The notes below the pieces were generated by a model. The model searched no databases. It worked only from the letters and a program-made list of their open reading frames with translations, and had not been told where the DNA came from. The translations under genes and the position numbers were made by a program. This document shows, piece after piece, positions 10,690 to 24,770 of a stretch of DNA of 64,000 bases. Within the stretch, counting starts at the first letter, position 1. Each line of letters starts with the position of its first letter. The DNA comes from Lycorma delicatula (lineage: Eukaryota > Arthropoda > Insecta > Hemiptera > Fulgoridae), in the NCBI RefSeq assembly GCF_047948215.1, contig NC_134456.1:13913730-13977729 (forward strand), read 5' to 3'.

Positions 10690-13045
10690 CGATCAAACTC
10701 CTTCTGCAGACCTACACACCGCAAGGGCGTGAAGAAAACCAGCCACTATAGAACATTCCTCGCGGATCATCCAGTTGGTACGGAGATCCAGAAAGGAATA
10801 TATTCTCTCAAGTTCCCTAACAGCTCGTGAATGTTCGATCTCGTATCGGGAACAGACATAGAGGACATAGTCCACTGTATCATCAGTCCCGCAATCCGGC
10901 CATTAACTCGAATCCACCAAGCGAAACCTAGCCAAACTCTCCCGAAAGGCACCATCCCCGGAGAGAAACTGTGTGATATACCGATTGAGGGAGATCTAAT
11001 CGCACCTAAATATACACACTATAGGAAATATACCATGCGTGTAGCGATCTGTGGGAGATTCGTCCCACCTGACCTGCCAAGACGCAAGACCCCGGTCTTC
11101 AATCTCCTGCTTTCGTTCTGACGTCAGTAGGTTATTTACCTTGGAAATTTAGCGTTCCTTACGCTCATTATCTAAAATATCTATCGGTTTGACTTTGGTT
11201 ATAACACAGACTGCCTCCCGCGAGACTGTTCTGTAACCGCCTATAACAGCCAGCAAGAGGAGTTGCTGGACCCGCAGCAAACTGTCCGCGCAATACCTAA
11301 AACCTATGCGGTGAACCCAGACGCCTGTCTGGGTACGCAGCACACAGCATAATACCTTTGCTGACACCTTTGTAAAGGATACGCATGGTACGGTAATTCA
11401 ACCCCCAATCGGGATGAATGACTACGGATTCCATGAAAAGCATTAGCGGCCTTTTTTCTACATATAGTAGATGTTCCTTGAACCGAAAATTCTCATCAAG
11501 GTTAACACCCAGCTATTTTTGAGTCGTAACGTACCGAAGGGGGAGACCAGCCATCTGGACCCGGATTCGTCGGGTAGCAGCCAATCGGCCCTTATGCAAC
11601 ATCATTGTGGTTATCTCTGGCCTGAAAATCATCTTATGTTGGGGACTCCACAGTCGGTCCGATGGCTGAAATAACTTGAGAACACTTCAAGTTCATTTTG
11701 TGTACACTTACGCAATTGCATCTGAAACAGGACAGAGGGCCACCATAAGTTGTTAAATGCTCCGGATATGTTCAGAAAAATCCCTAATACATATTTACAT
11801 GGACTAGAGGAAGCTATATCCATTATCTTTAGTATGGCATCCTCAGTGCTTTTGCCCGGTCGGAAACCAAACTGGTTGTCCATTAGAAAATGATCAGTGG
11901 CCAACCTAACATTAATACGTAAATATAGGACCTTCTCAAAAACTTGCCAATCACGGGCAAGAGTGTTAGTGGACGGTAAAAAGAACTAACAGTAGGATTT
12001 TTGTCATCACGTTTGAGCAATAACACCAAGTCTCCACGCTTCCAACACGCTAGAAAGTGGCAGGTGAAGAGCAACCTATTATATATTCTGGTTAGAGGAC
12101 CAAGGACTACTGAAAGCGCTCTGACGAGGAGCTCTACTGTGATACAATCATATACGGGGGCCTTGTGCCGTGCCATACTACAGATCACCTGGCACACCAC
12201 TTCCGCCTCAGTGATCTCAGAAGATTGTGACTTCCGCCTCAGTGATCTCAGAAGATTGTGACTTCCGTGTCTCGAAAATCGCGACTTCCCGCCTGACACG
12301 CCGGTGTTATGAAACCTCACTACCATAGTTCCATCCGGGAGCAAATCATTCAGCAAAATGTTAAGGACACGGTCCTTATCAATTACCACACCCTTGCGGG
12401 TTGACAAGGCTGAAAAGAGGACATCTTTCCTGGGGTTATGTCCAAGGGCTCTATACACAGCACTCCAAGGGTATTTATTCCCTTGCCCCTGAACGAAAGA
12501 GCGCCAGGAATTACGCTTGAAGGACCTAATGCTATGAAAGTACCTAGCCTTCGCTCTGCGGTAATCTGCAGTAGGGCCGCACGTAGATTGGGATCACGCT
12601 CTCGTTGCGCAACCCTTCTGAGTCGGTTCACAAACTGCTTCATTGGTGTCAGATTCCGAGACAACCAACCAGATATACGTACCCGGCCAGTGCCTCTAAG
12701 AATGGCGGCTTCAGCCGCCGCCGCCGCCACCACCGCAGAAGTGAAATTTTCTGGGCAGGACATCTAATGGCATGCCACCAAGGTCTCGAGAAAAAATCTC
12801 CGGTCTGGACTCCAACAAAGAGGATAATTTCGGCCAGTCCGCTCTCCTATGCAGGAAGCGCCCCCGGTAAACAGTAAAGTGTCCCTCATGGCCATCGCGC
12901 AGCTCATCCGCTATTTCAAATGGTATCAACCGATGATCGCTAGAACAGTCATCGACCATAGACCAATCAAAGACCCTACCAGGGATGTCCTTACCAATGG
13001 CGATGCCAATATTTTACAGATTATAGATGAAGATGGTTGACCTGA
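10690..13045 (-). mobile_element. R1-like LINE ORF2 relic, EN end through C-terminal zinc knuckle
   Basis: On the minus strand the debris runs in ORF2 order. Endonuclease end SSDHRLIPFEI (near 12945), linker FVNRLRRVAQRERDPN (near 12620) and RT start APVYDCITVELL (near 12145) come first. Then follow FYRPLTLLPVIGKF (near 11960), QFGFRPGKSTEDAI (near 11860), HRIGFRYCADSLLRVQ...GGYRTVSREAV (near 11310-11215), and a C-terminal Cys/His stretch VLYVCSRYEIEH (near 10860). APGPDG is mutated, the catalytic Asp boxes are degraded, and frameshifts are frequent. A GCC/GGC codon run gives a poly-Ala/Gly tract near 12720. A 31-bp tandem duplication at 12200-12261 disrupts it further. Confidence 0.85.
12200..12261. 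repeat. 31-bp exact tandem duplication in the R1-like relic
   Basis: The unit starting CTTCCGCCTCAGTGATCTCA occurs at 12200-12230 and again at 12231-12261 without difference, so the duplication is recent relative to the decay of the surrounding LINE. Confidence 0.9.
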
Positions 13046-13300
13046 CCTTGGAATGTCGCCAAGGCCAAAATTCCCTCTTTCAAATTTGTTATATTAGTGA
13101 ATATTGTGTGTGATGAGAACAATCCCTGTCAAAGCACAGGAGCCATTTCCTCTAAACACTGAACACTTAACCCAGTTGCAAAATTGCTTGGTATTCGACC
13201 ATGACACCATGTCACTACCTGTTTCACTAACACAGCTAAAAAGCAAATGACTCTGAGATAGTGACTAGAGTGGCTACAATGCAGGTTGGGACCTCTTTTT

Positions 13301-13589
13301 TTATTTTTCTGTTTAGCCTCTGGAAGCACCATCAGGTATTACTTCAGAGGATGAATGAGGATAATATGTACGAGTATAAATGAAGTGTAGTCTTGTACAG
13401 GTCTCAGGTCGACCATTTCTGAAATGAGGTTAATTGAAACCCAACCACCAAAGAACACCAGTATCCACGATCCAGAATTCAAATCTGTATAAAAGTAACT
13501 GCCTTACTAGGGTTTGAACCTAGAAGTCTCGACTTCAAAATCAGCTGATTTGCAAAGACGTGTTCACCACTAGACCAACCTGGTGGGTT
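13301..13589 (-). mobile_element. tRNA-derived SINE, family 1, copy C
   Basis: Minus-strand copy. The head near 13589-13500 has A box TGGTCTAGTGG and B box GGTTCAAACCC. The body and tail (CAACCACCAAAGAACACC; CTGTTTAGCCTC in + orientation) run to about 13301. It lies inside the oxidase intron. Possible target duplications (GGTTGGGACCT and GGGTTTGACCT) are imperfect, so the ends are approximate. Confidence 0.85.
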
Positions 13590-14273
13590 AGGGTTTGACC
13601 TATCTAGACACATGCTTAATTGTAACTGCTAGTGATGATCCATTCCATCACATTGAAAAAACTTTTCTAGTGCCCTTTATATGATTATTACAATACTCAT
13701 TATTTTACGCAAGGTAATTTAGTTATCTTTACTACTTGTTTACTGAGTCACTAGTTTTTTACCCTATGGGTTCTTAACCTCATATTATAGAAGTCTTTTT
13801 AATTTTAGAGTTTCATTAAATAGACAGATTGACCTAAACCTAATTATATCATAAGTTCAAGATGGACGCTGTATTATTTTTTACTATGGATGATTTAATT
13901 AGATACTGAAATATTCTTTATTCATTAAAGTTACTACTTATCACCACTAATTCATTTTTACACCATTACTGGACATCAGTACAGTAGCATTGGGATCATT
14001 CACAATTATACTAGTTCCCAGTTTTAAAGTATAATTTAAGATTTGATGATGTATCAGTAATATTTACAGATTACAATCTTGTTATTGTTAAAAATGTTAT
14101 TGTACACCAGTGTTATCTACTATTATTGTTAAAACTAATTTAGTTCATTAGGGGACTTTTTTATTAACTACATTTCATCATTTATGTTTTGAATGGATGG
14201 AATCTTGTCTTTTTGAAATACTTATTATACTTTAGTAGATAAAATTTAAAGGTTAAATATTAATTATTAATAC
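13590..14273. other. 5' part of the oxidase intron, no feature
   Basis: AT-rich sequence between SINE copy C and the splice donor at 14273. No repeat or coding signal recognised. Confidence 0.5.
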
Positions 14274-14483
14274 CTTTCCGTAGCTTCAAGTATTGTTACA
14301 TTATCAAATCCAGATTGTATCAGTCTTTCTGCAGCAGATAAGCCTGCTATACCTGCTCCTACTATGATTACTTTTGGTGTCTCTGATAAACTACAAATTG
14401 CCGAATTCAAATTTTTTGAATGTATTTTAAATCTGATTCTTTCCTTCGCACTTAAAATATATTTTGGATATGTTTTTAAGAAT
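14274..14483 (-). CDS. Flavin-containing polyamine/spermine oxidase-like, upstream exon with dinucleotide-binding motif
   Basis: Reading down from 14483, the frame gives about 25 poorly conserved residues and then TPKVIIVGAGIAGLSAAERL, the Rossmann GxGxxG FAD-binding motif of amine oxidases, ending ...VTILEATER. The donor is AG|GTA at 14273. The exon ends in phase 2 (AG) and the acceptor exon begins with A, so the join encodes the Arg of ...TER-PGGRIH, exactly as the family requires. The upstream edge is a probable acceptor (TTTTAG) at 14484-14485. No in-frame ATG exists before the next upstream stop, so at least one further 5' exon with the start codon lies beyond 14483. The intron is 5849-14273, 8,425 bp, and holds only TE debris. 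Confidence 0.9.
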
Positions 14484-15750
14484 CTAAAACATTTAAAGCA
14501 TATGATTATTTAATTACCAATATTTAACTAATTTTACATTAAACAATAATCTACATTCACTGCTTTAACACAATAAATAATAAAACCACAATATTTATCA
14601 TGAATTATCCTCAGCAGTAACATCAACTGATGCCAAGATGAAAACAAGAGGAGAGTTAAAGATGAAAGAGCAAAAACAACTGAAAGCATTATGAAAATAT
14701 TAAATATGGTTTGGTTGGTTTTAATAAGTTTCTATTTTTAAATAATCATTGTCACCAACTGCCATGCATAAAATCATAATGAGTATATTATGCTATGTAA
14801 AAATTTAACCAAAGCTCTCCATTTCATAATTGCAAATACTGAAAACAGTGGGGATATTTTTGTAGTATATCATAATATTCTCCTACAACAATTTATGAAA
14901 ACATATTAAGAGCCATTATGAAAAAATCATCCATTATACTCTGAATTTTTAAAGAATGGTCTGTAGTAGAATTGTCACCTCATACTAGTGCTCAAATAAA
15001 ACAACATGGTTATGCCTGCACATCAGGACAGTTTCTTCTAACAGTCATAGGGAAACTAAAAAGGATTCAAGACCACAGCATCTTCATACCATTTTGTATC
15101 CTACTGATAAGTATAACTAACCACAAATACAAATTTTCAACTTACAGAGAAACCCAGAAAACATTTGGTAATTATCACTCTTCATCTTACTACTTCCATT
15201 TTCTCGTTTATTACTTATACCAAAGAAAAAAACAATGTGTTGCCTGTGAACTTAAAAATAGTAAGGCAAGATAATAAACAATATTATCAAAATGCAAAAA
15301 AAATTACTGGAATTATAAAGGTTTCTAGTAATCATTGTTAAACATTTTACGTAACTAACACTTTAGCTTAATCTTTTAAACACTGGGAATTCAATCAGTT
15401 CCGAATCAATCACACATTGCTGCATCTATAGGCTAGTTCCCTATTTCAACAATACACCATTCCTACTGTCCACTTTCATCAGAAAATCATTAAAAAAATT
15501 AAGCTCACTGATTTACGCCTTTTATAAATAAAAAAAAAAAACACATGGATTTATAAATATTTTTGTTTATTAAGTTTCTAAAAATTATATTTTAATTATA
15601 CCTATAACTATTTTCAAAAATTTTAATTTATAAATTATGACAAATTCAATTATTTTATCTGCATAACATATTGCTGAATAACAGTATAATTTTACAATTT
15701 AAAAAAGTCACAAAAGCATATTTTGGAAATTAAAGAAAAAGTTTAATAAG
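14484..15750. other. AT-rich stretch upstream of the oxidase exon, no gene recognised
   Basis: Must contain intron sequence of the oxidase gene because the exon ending at 14483 lacks a start codon. I could not identify the 5' exon. A 100-codon open frame at 14972-15274 has no recognisable motif. Confidence 0.4.
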
Positions 15751-15752
15751 TA

Positions 15753-17052
<1,300 letters not shown>

Positions 17053-17054
17053 TA

Positions 17055-19635
17055 TTTCAATTTTTTTTTTAAATCATGTTTGCATTTAGTAGAAATCAGA
17101 ATTTTCTTGGGTATATTCTATACATTATTGTTGCATATGTATGCAGTAGTTGACCAAATATTGGAAAAAATGTTACAATTAAAAAAAAATCACTTTAGCC
17201 AATATTATATGTAATCAAAGTGAATCACAATGTTTTAATGAATTACAATAAACACAGTAAGTAGAAAAAATATTGTATATTTCTAATTGTTAAATATGAT
17301 GAAACAAAATATTTTTTGGAGCAGTGATTGAAGAGTGTAACACCCCTTAACCTTGGTCTAAAACTACCCTGAAGCTCGGTCCATCTAGAAATAATATTTT
17401 GCTGAATTTAATAATAAATAGTATTACCTTAATATTCACTAATAGTACATTCACATGATATACACTGAAACATGATATATATTCACATGAAATAAACGAT
17501 TACATAGTTTTAATACTTCTTATCATACCCTTTTTTTTGTATTTAATCTAAATTTGTTTACCTTTTCTGAAACATTGAGTGATTCAGTTGATTTATAATT
17601 TTGTATGTAAAACTCATTATTCTGGGTGTTTTATTAGAATTTAATTAGTCCATATGATTAAAAACTGTGTAGTTAAACCTGTTGTATTAACTGTTTGGAT
17701 TTTCTGTTAGTTATTTGAGAAATATGAAATTAATTCTATAAAATGTCTTGTACTTAGCGAAATATAACCATGGCAACTCATTATTTAAAAGATCACTGTA
17801 TTTTACTACATATATATATATATATATATATATACTTTCCAAAAAAAGTGAGTTTTATTACTTGTATTTCAGTACATCTAATACCAGATTTGTTTGTACC
17901 CTATTTGTATAATTGGACTTAAGTCTGCATCTGACATCTGGTTACGTTAATATTTTTGAAACAAAGAATTTTAATAATATTTCATATACATTAGGACATC
18001 ACTTACCAAAACAGACTTTTGTCAGATCACACATATCCAGATAATACATCAATTAAAAATAATGTACTATTTCTCAATAAAGTCTGTAATGGGCACTTTA
18101 AAGTTGATCTTCAACGCGCAAGACTTTTGCACTACACAAATAAACAGTGTAATTTGTTTTTGACAAATGTGTAAAAAATATTGTAATCAAGCTTATTTAA
18201 TTCTCTACAGTATTTATGTGTTTTCATAATTCATTTCAGAATTAAATTTTATTAATATACTAATGTAAGCCTAATCACTATGAATTTTAAAACATGAAAA
18301 AATATGTCACTTCTGTTACGGATGAAAGGCTGAAGCAGTTTCAGTTTTATTTTTAATAATTTAAAAATAAATTACAGTGGCACTTGCTCTACTAATATTA
18401 TACTATTTATGTCAAAAATATTCGCATTTCCTCAGAAGAAATTATTATAATTCTTTTTTCTTATTTGTTGTTTTAATTTAAATTGTGTAAAAGTTTTATT
18501 TATATTATTTTAATTATGACATAATCTATGTTGCTTATTGCTATATTAGTAATTTTTTTAATTAAGCATTTTTAAAATTTCATTATAATTTATAATACTT
18601 ATATTTTAGCACATTTATTCATAAGTTCCATTCTATTATCATTACCGGCGAGTATTTTGGTGATAAATTTGCCAAAACACTGGTATAAATAACTAAATAT
18701 GGGGTAATTTATGTAAACCTAAAACTATGATTCCTTTAGACAAACTCTTTGCAAAAACAATTCTTATTAAAAAATTTAAGTTTTATGGTCAATGAGATGT
18801 AACAGTAAAAATGGGATTAAATCTTATCAGAAATACGTACAAATTACTCAGGGTATCTTCTGATGTACTGTCTGTTTCATTTAAATTAACAATGATATTA
18901 AAGTAGTCGGTCATCTATCATTGGTTACTAAATCAGGTACTGCTATTGTTCAGAAATCCAATGTTTGTACCCATTAAAGCACTATGATTTGCCTGTAAAT
19001 TCAATAATTCTATTTGAATCCCTATATTTTTTTACAGTTTGTTGATATTTGTATTTAGTGTTTTTTCCTTGTACATCAGAACTTTCCATTAAAACATATC
19101 AATCGTTTTGAGTTATTTCCACCTGTACCCTAGTTTTTTTTGAAGATGATTCTGACATTCTTCTCTTCCTGAAATGTATTCTTCATTGGAGAGCAGAGAC
19201 TGCAATTCTTTGTTTATTATTGATGTTTGCTGAATTGACATTCCTGTAACTTGGGCAGACTTTCTCAGGCCACTCTCATTGTAATAATTAGACATTGTTT
19301 ATCAGCCTCTTCATTCATAAGTTTATTCAGTCTGCTTTATCTATTCTGATTATTAAGAACTTTACTTCTAAATTTTGATTTAAAAACAGTATTCTCATTG
19401 GAGAGTAAAAAATTTTAAATATCATTCTTCCCAAAAAAAAAAGAATTAAATTCATTCTGTAGCACTTGAAGTAAAACAAAATCACATAGTTAATTATTAA
19501 GTAAATTCACTGAGATCATTAATAAATTACACTGGACAACAAATTTATTTTTTTTGTTTGTTAGACGAATCTTAAAAGCTAAATCTTATAATATTGATTA
19601 TGCTGATTTCAAATATGTAAGTGGTTTCTTTCTAT
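17055..19635. other. AT-rich stretch with a (TA)n tract, no gene recognised
   Basis: Contains a TA microsatellite at about 17810-17834. The short minus-strand open frame at 19113-19295 has ordinary-looking composition but no family match that I know. Confidence 0.4.
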
Positions 19636-19639
19636 CAGA

Positions 19640-20990
19640 CATAGTTTCTGTTTTTTATTGTAAGAAAAAGGCACTGTGATGATAGTATAACATTATTATA
19701 CATGCTTAAAATCTGCTTCTTTTGGATTATCTGGAATAGTTTGCTATAGATATCAGTCTTGAGATTCCAGCAGTAGTCAGCCAGTATTATTGGGTTCCAT
19801 TTTCCCTGGTAGCATGCTTCTATGGTGGATAATTCCTGGTGAAAGCATTCTCCATGTTTGTCACTCACAACTACAAGATTGTAGGGAAAAAGTCCATATG
19901 AGAATCTAAGAAGTGGATCTTTAGTGATGTATTACATCCCAAGTACTTTATAAATTTTAAGAAGCTCAGTTATAATTTCTTTGTAGTTATCTACCTTATG
20001 ATTTCCAATGAAGTTGTTTACAACCTGTTTAAAAGATTTCCACACAACAATCTCACAGTCATTCAATCTCTCTTCAACATCATTCATTAGTTTTCTTGTT
20101 TGTGGTTCAACAAATATAACTTCCTTTATCTTAGCATCACTTGTATTAGGGAACTTGTTGCTTTAGAAAGTGAAATCCAGTCCCATGACAATCCATTGCG
20201 TAAAACAAAACTTTTCATTAAACCGAGCTTAATATGTAGTGCCAGAAAGTAAAATTTTAGGTTTTACTACTGCTGTACTCACAACATTTCTCTTTTTGGC
20301 CATTCTATTTTAACTTAATGATTCTTGCTATCTCTGTTGTCCTACTTACACAAAATGCAACAGAATTTAATATACTTAAGTTGTAAATCAAGTAAAAGTG
20401 CTATCACCTTTCAGGTCTATATCCAACACAAGTTTCATATTTTCATATAACTCTTTCATGTGAGGTGCATGAGCTAAAGGGATTGATGGGATATTATTTC
20501 CAACATGAAGAAGTACTGATTTCAAAAACTATTTTGAGGAGTTTAAGACATACAGATTCATCTGTATGTTGCATATATACCAAAGCTTTCAGTAAAGATT
20601 CCTCATCATTACAATAAACTAATTCCTCGTACTAGAAAAAGAAACATTCAGATTCACATTGCCTGTCACAGAAAGTACCTATTTCAATACTGTGTTGTAA
20701 AAGATTCATCCTTTCAGTTCCGATTCAAGACTTTCTGCTTGACTCTTGGATAAATTTAGATCACAAACAAGATCATTTAATTCTCACTGATTAATCAAGT
20801 GCGGTTTAGTATTTGTATTTTTTAAACGTCTGGTCTCTCCTTGGTTCATTGTCTGATAAATTTACCAAACCTTCAACATCTACAGCTTCATCTCCATTTA
20901 ATTCCAATGTTTTTGGTGATACTTGAATTGGAAACAGTGGCCTGTGAGCCACTGGTCTTATAGAAGAGAGAATATCAAAATATTTAACAA
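19640..20990 (-). pseudogene. Decayed copy of an uncharacterised multicopy family with the HGExFHQ motif
   Basis: Going down the minus strand, frames give LVNLSDNEPRRD (near 20870), DLNLSKSQAESLES (near 20780-20735), ELVYCND (near 20620) and LLHVGNNIPSIPLAHAPHMKELYENMKLVLD (20510-20410). After these come NKFPNTSDAKIKEVIFVEP (near 20150), GNHKVDNYKEIITELLKIYK (near 20000) and VSDKHGECFHQEL...YQGKWNPIILADYCWNLK (19870-19750). I recognise this motif order from repetitive, functionally uncharacterised genes in aphids, other arthropods and Hydra, usually annotated only as hypothetical. Several stops and frame changes show that this copy is dead. Its repetitive distribution suggests a transposon link, but no TIRs were found here. 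The 5' limit is approximate. Confidence 0.7.
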
Positions 20991-22401
20991 TATTCTAGCC
21001 TTTGCTGTTATCCCTGATATTTTTGTTATACAAAAAACAGCAGTCTGTTGAGTGTTCTTTGGTTCTCTCCAACCCTGGAATTACAAATGTCATGTGACAA
21101 GATTCATTCAAACAACCAGTCAACAGCGTTACACATGAATTACAGCAAATACAAGGAACCCAGGAGTCCTGATTACGTACTTTACATCCAAAATATATTT
21201 CATATAATTTATTTTATCAATGAACTTTTATTTCTCATCTGAAACTTTAATGTTACCTCACTACAAATGTCGCAGAAACTGTCTGGATGGTTAATGTAAC
21301 TGCATTTTTATTAATAAGTTCATTGAAATCACAAACACTCACAAACACAGATTAGCAAACTTTAAACACTTTATATACACATTAATGTAGTATATACAGT
21401 GACTTTAAAAGGAAAAATAAAATCACAAATTGGTAATTAAAGTAGCTGCACCACTAAATGTTGTACATATGAAAGCTCACAACTGATGTAGTTAAATTTT
21501 TCTTAGCCTGCATCATACATTGTTTATTGTTTACAGTATAACACTCAGCCCTGAGTCACCAAAACAAAATTCATATACTCCATGCAATGTATGACTAAAG
21601 GGTGTCACAATTACAATTAAAAAAAAATGTGATGTGGACAGTACATGACTTCCTTGTATGAATGTTAAATTATATATACACATTTTTTAAAAATTAAGAA
21701 TGCATAAAATTTTAATTCATTAATAAGTTATTGAATTCTAATTTATCATAAATTTTTTTTTACAATCAGAGGTTAATAATTATTAATAAATCAAACATGA
21801 ACTTTATACAATTAACACTATTACAACTGGTATACATCAACTGTAAATAATTAACTTTTAACATCATTTTGCGTATATGTTAATGATGAATTAAGTAGGA
21901 TGATGAAGTGCGTCGAATGAGTACTACAATAGAATTTTACTCTATGAAATAAGAAGATCAAGGAAAGAATAAAAAAATTAAGAGAGGATGATGAATGTAA
22001 AGAGAAAGAAAATTTGAAAACTAGAGAACGTGTACACAAATTAAGATCAGAAGAATTGTATGTCATACCAAAGAGCGATTAAATGATTAGCAACAGAAAA
22101 CAAATAAATGATGAAATGATGATCAACTCTGACTTAGGAAGAATATTGTCCGACAATATCAGGGAAGTAATGAACTAAAAAATAAGAATTTTTTGAAATT
22201 TATTAAAGATTGGGCATGTATGCCTCAGTGTATATATTATTCTTCTGAGGGTCTATTTTTCAGTCACTGTAGTTAACTTTAATGTAAATTAAATTAAACA
22301 GAAATTAAACTAGAAAATCAAAAAATAATAAGATTCTAAATTATAATTTTCAATTAATATTAAATAATCAGATGTCTCACCAACTCTATTACAGATACAC
22401 A
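20991..22401. other. AT-rich stretch, no gene recognised
   Basis: A charged, Arg/Lys/Glu-rich conceptual translation can be read on the plus strand at about 21895-22080, but it has several stops and no motif I can name. Nothing else stands out. Confidence 0.4.
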
Positions 22402-22415
22402 TATGTAATAATGCC

Positions 22416-22698
22416 CCTGTTTAGCCTCCAAGAATCAGTGTTGGGTATTACTTCAGAGGATTAATGAGGATGATATGTATGAGTGTAGGTGAAGTGTAAT
22501 CTTATACAGTCTCAGGTTGACCATTTCTGAGATGTGTGGTTAATTGAAACCCAACCACCAAAAAACACCGGTATCCACGATCTAGTATTCAAATCTGTAT
22601 AAAAGTAACTGCCTTTACTAGGATTTGAATGTTGAACTCTCGACTTTGAAATCAGCTGATTTGCGAAGAGCGCTCACCACTACACCAACCTGGTGGGT
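22416..22698 (-). mobile_element. tRNA-derived SINE, family 1, copy D (14-bp TSD)
   Basis: Minus-strand full-length copy of the same SINE as copies A-C. The exact direct repeat TATGTAATAATGCC lies at 22402-22415 and 22699-22712. The A box reads TGGTGTAGTGG; the B box is degraded (ATTCAAATCC). Confidence 0.95.
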
Positions 22699-22712
22699 TA
22701 TGTAATAATGCC

Positions 22713-23187
22713 TATTAAATTACATATACACATTTTTAAAAGAACATAAAATTTTATTTCACTTAAAACTTATGATTTTTTTTATATATATATTTTTTTA
22801 ATTGTTAATATTGAATAATTATTTATTGTAAAACTTTTTTACAATCATAGGTTAATAAATTATTAATAAATCAATATATTTAATTTAAAAAACAAATGTT
22901 AAAAAAATAAATTAAAAAAAGTTAAAAAAATAAATTAAAAAAAGTTAAAAAAATAAAAAAGGAGATGAAATCTGATTCGAACCAATGTGCCTTCTTGTAT
23001 ATGCCACTTATCAGATATCTTTGAAAAGCTCTCAGTGAGGGCTTATTACTGCAGTTAAGGAAATCCAGAATCCAATTTTTTTGGATTTTAGGCTTTTTTA
23101 GACACTTTTGATTCAGTTGATTGCAATCAAAAGGGGAGATGCACAACTAGATATTACAAGAGTACTGAATACAAAATTTCAACATAC
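22713..23187. other. AT-rich flank with short direct repeats
   Basis: Contains a short repeat of the type TTAAAAAAATAAATTAAAAAAAG (three partial units around 22900-22955) directly left of the large inverted-repeat element. No gene recognised. Confidence 0.5.
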
Positions 23188-23193
23188 TAAGGC

Positions 23194-24770
23194 AGTAGTA
23201 CGGAAATGGGCATACGGCCACCGGAAATGGCATCATCCAAGATGGCGGTGATCGGCCATCTTGGATTGTGACATCCGTGGTGCCGTAGCCCGCAGTCTTT
23301 CCAACCTGTTTTTTTAGGTCGGCCCTCTTGGATTGTGACGTCGGTGGGGCTGTAGCCCGCAGACTTTCCAACCTGTTTTTTTAGGACGTTCCTGGAGGAT
23401 GATCCTGGTCGTCGTAGATCGTGTACCGGGAGGCGGCGCAGTCTTTCCAACCTATTTTTTAGGTCGGCCATCTTGGATTGTGACGTCGGTGGTGCCGTAG
23501 CCCACAGTCTTTCCAGCCTATTTTTTTAAGACGTTCCTCGAGGATGATCCTGGTCGTCGTGGCGACGATGACAAGGTTCTCGTCGTAGATCGTGCACCGG
23601 AAGGCGGCGCCGCCGCCTCCCGGTCAATATCCACGACGAGAGCCTTATCGTTGTCGTCGCCTCGACGCGGATGTTCCTCGTGGAAGATCCGAACCGTCGT
23701 AGTCGTTGCAGCAGGTGGCGTCGCCCGCCCCGCTCGAGGTCTTTGTTGTGGCTCGTGCACCGGGAGGTGGTATCTGTGAAAAAAATTAAGACTTATCTCG
23801 AGGATGATCCTGGTCGTCCAGGCGACGACATCAGGAGGCGTCGCCGCTCGAGAGGTTCTCGTAGTAGATCGTGCACCGTGTCTGCTCCGCGTGTGTTTGC
23901 GTGCGTGCGTCAGCGGAGCGACGTAGAGAGAGATGTTTACCGTGCGGGATGCGGCGCTCGACTGAAGAACCGTCCGGCCTACGCGTGACTCTTAAACAGG
24001 AAAACAAAAATAAATTGCGGAAACAGCTGCTTATAAACTGCACGAACATGTTTTGCATCCTTATCACCCCTGACATCCGCTCGACTCCGATTAAAACAAA
24101 AATAATAATTTTTCCTTATAAAACAGAAAAACACCTGCTTATCTATTGACCACACACATCCGCTCAATTTTTAACAACTATTTTTCCTTATACATATTAT
24201 CGGTGACGTGCCTCGAGGATGATCCTGGTCGTCCAGGCGACGACGTCGGGAGGCGTCGCCGCTCAAGAGGTTCTCGTCGTAGATCGTGCACCGGGAGGCG
24301 GTGTCTGCTGCGCGTGTGTTTGTGTGCGTGCGTCAGCGGAGTGACGTAGAGAGAGATGTATACCGTGCAGGATGCGGCGCTCGACTGAGGAACCGCCTAC
24401 GCGTGACTCTTGAACAGGAAACACCTGCTTATCAACTGCACGAACATGTTTTAGTATCACCAATCACATCCGCTCGAGTCCGATTAAAACAAAAAAATAA
24501 TCTTTTCCAGAAAAAAACCTGCTTATCTATTATCCACACACATCCGCTCAATTTTTAACAACTATTTTTTCTAATATATAAGTAAATGAGTTAAAAATTA
24601 AGTTGGATACTATAAAAATTACTCCGAACTAAGTAAAGAGATTTTGTTTTCTGTGTATAAAAAAATTTACGTACGAAATGGCCGACCACAACCACCTTGA
24701 TTTCGTGGCGCCGTAGCCCGGCAGTGTTGCCAACTTGATTTATTTTGTGTCAGTGTTGCCAACCTGGTTA
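23194..24770 (+). repeat. Left long inverted-repeat arm, GC-rich, made of subrepeats
   Basis: Outer part (23194-23540): about three variants of a ~70-200-bp module containing CCATCTTGGATTGTGAC, GTCGGTGGTGCCGTAGCCC and CAGTCTTTCCAACC. Inner part: two ~420-bp tandem units starting CTCGAGGATGATCCTGGTCG at about 23793 and 24213, each with GATGCGGCGCTCGACTGA and CACATCCGCTCAATTTTTAACA. A degraded outer-type module (GCCGTAGCCCGGCAGTGTTGCCAAC) closes the arm near 24710-24765. Open frames on both strands here are by-products of the GC-rich CG/CC repeat composition and are not called as genes. Confidence 0.85.

Noticed and set aside
23518..24463. Cluster of overlapping Arg/Ser/Pro/Asp-rich open frames on both strands in the 23.5-24.5 kb and 31.7-32.1 kb regions
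   Set aside because: They arise from GC-rich CG/CC-repeat arms of the inverted-repeat element, mirror each other between the arms, and have no conserved domain; not genes.
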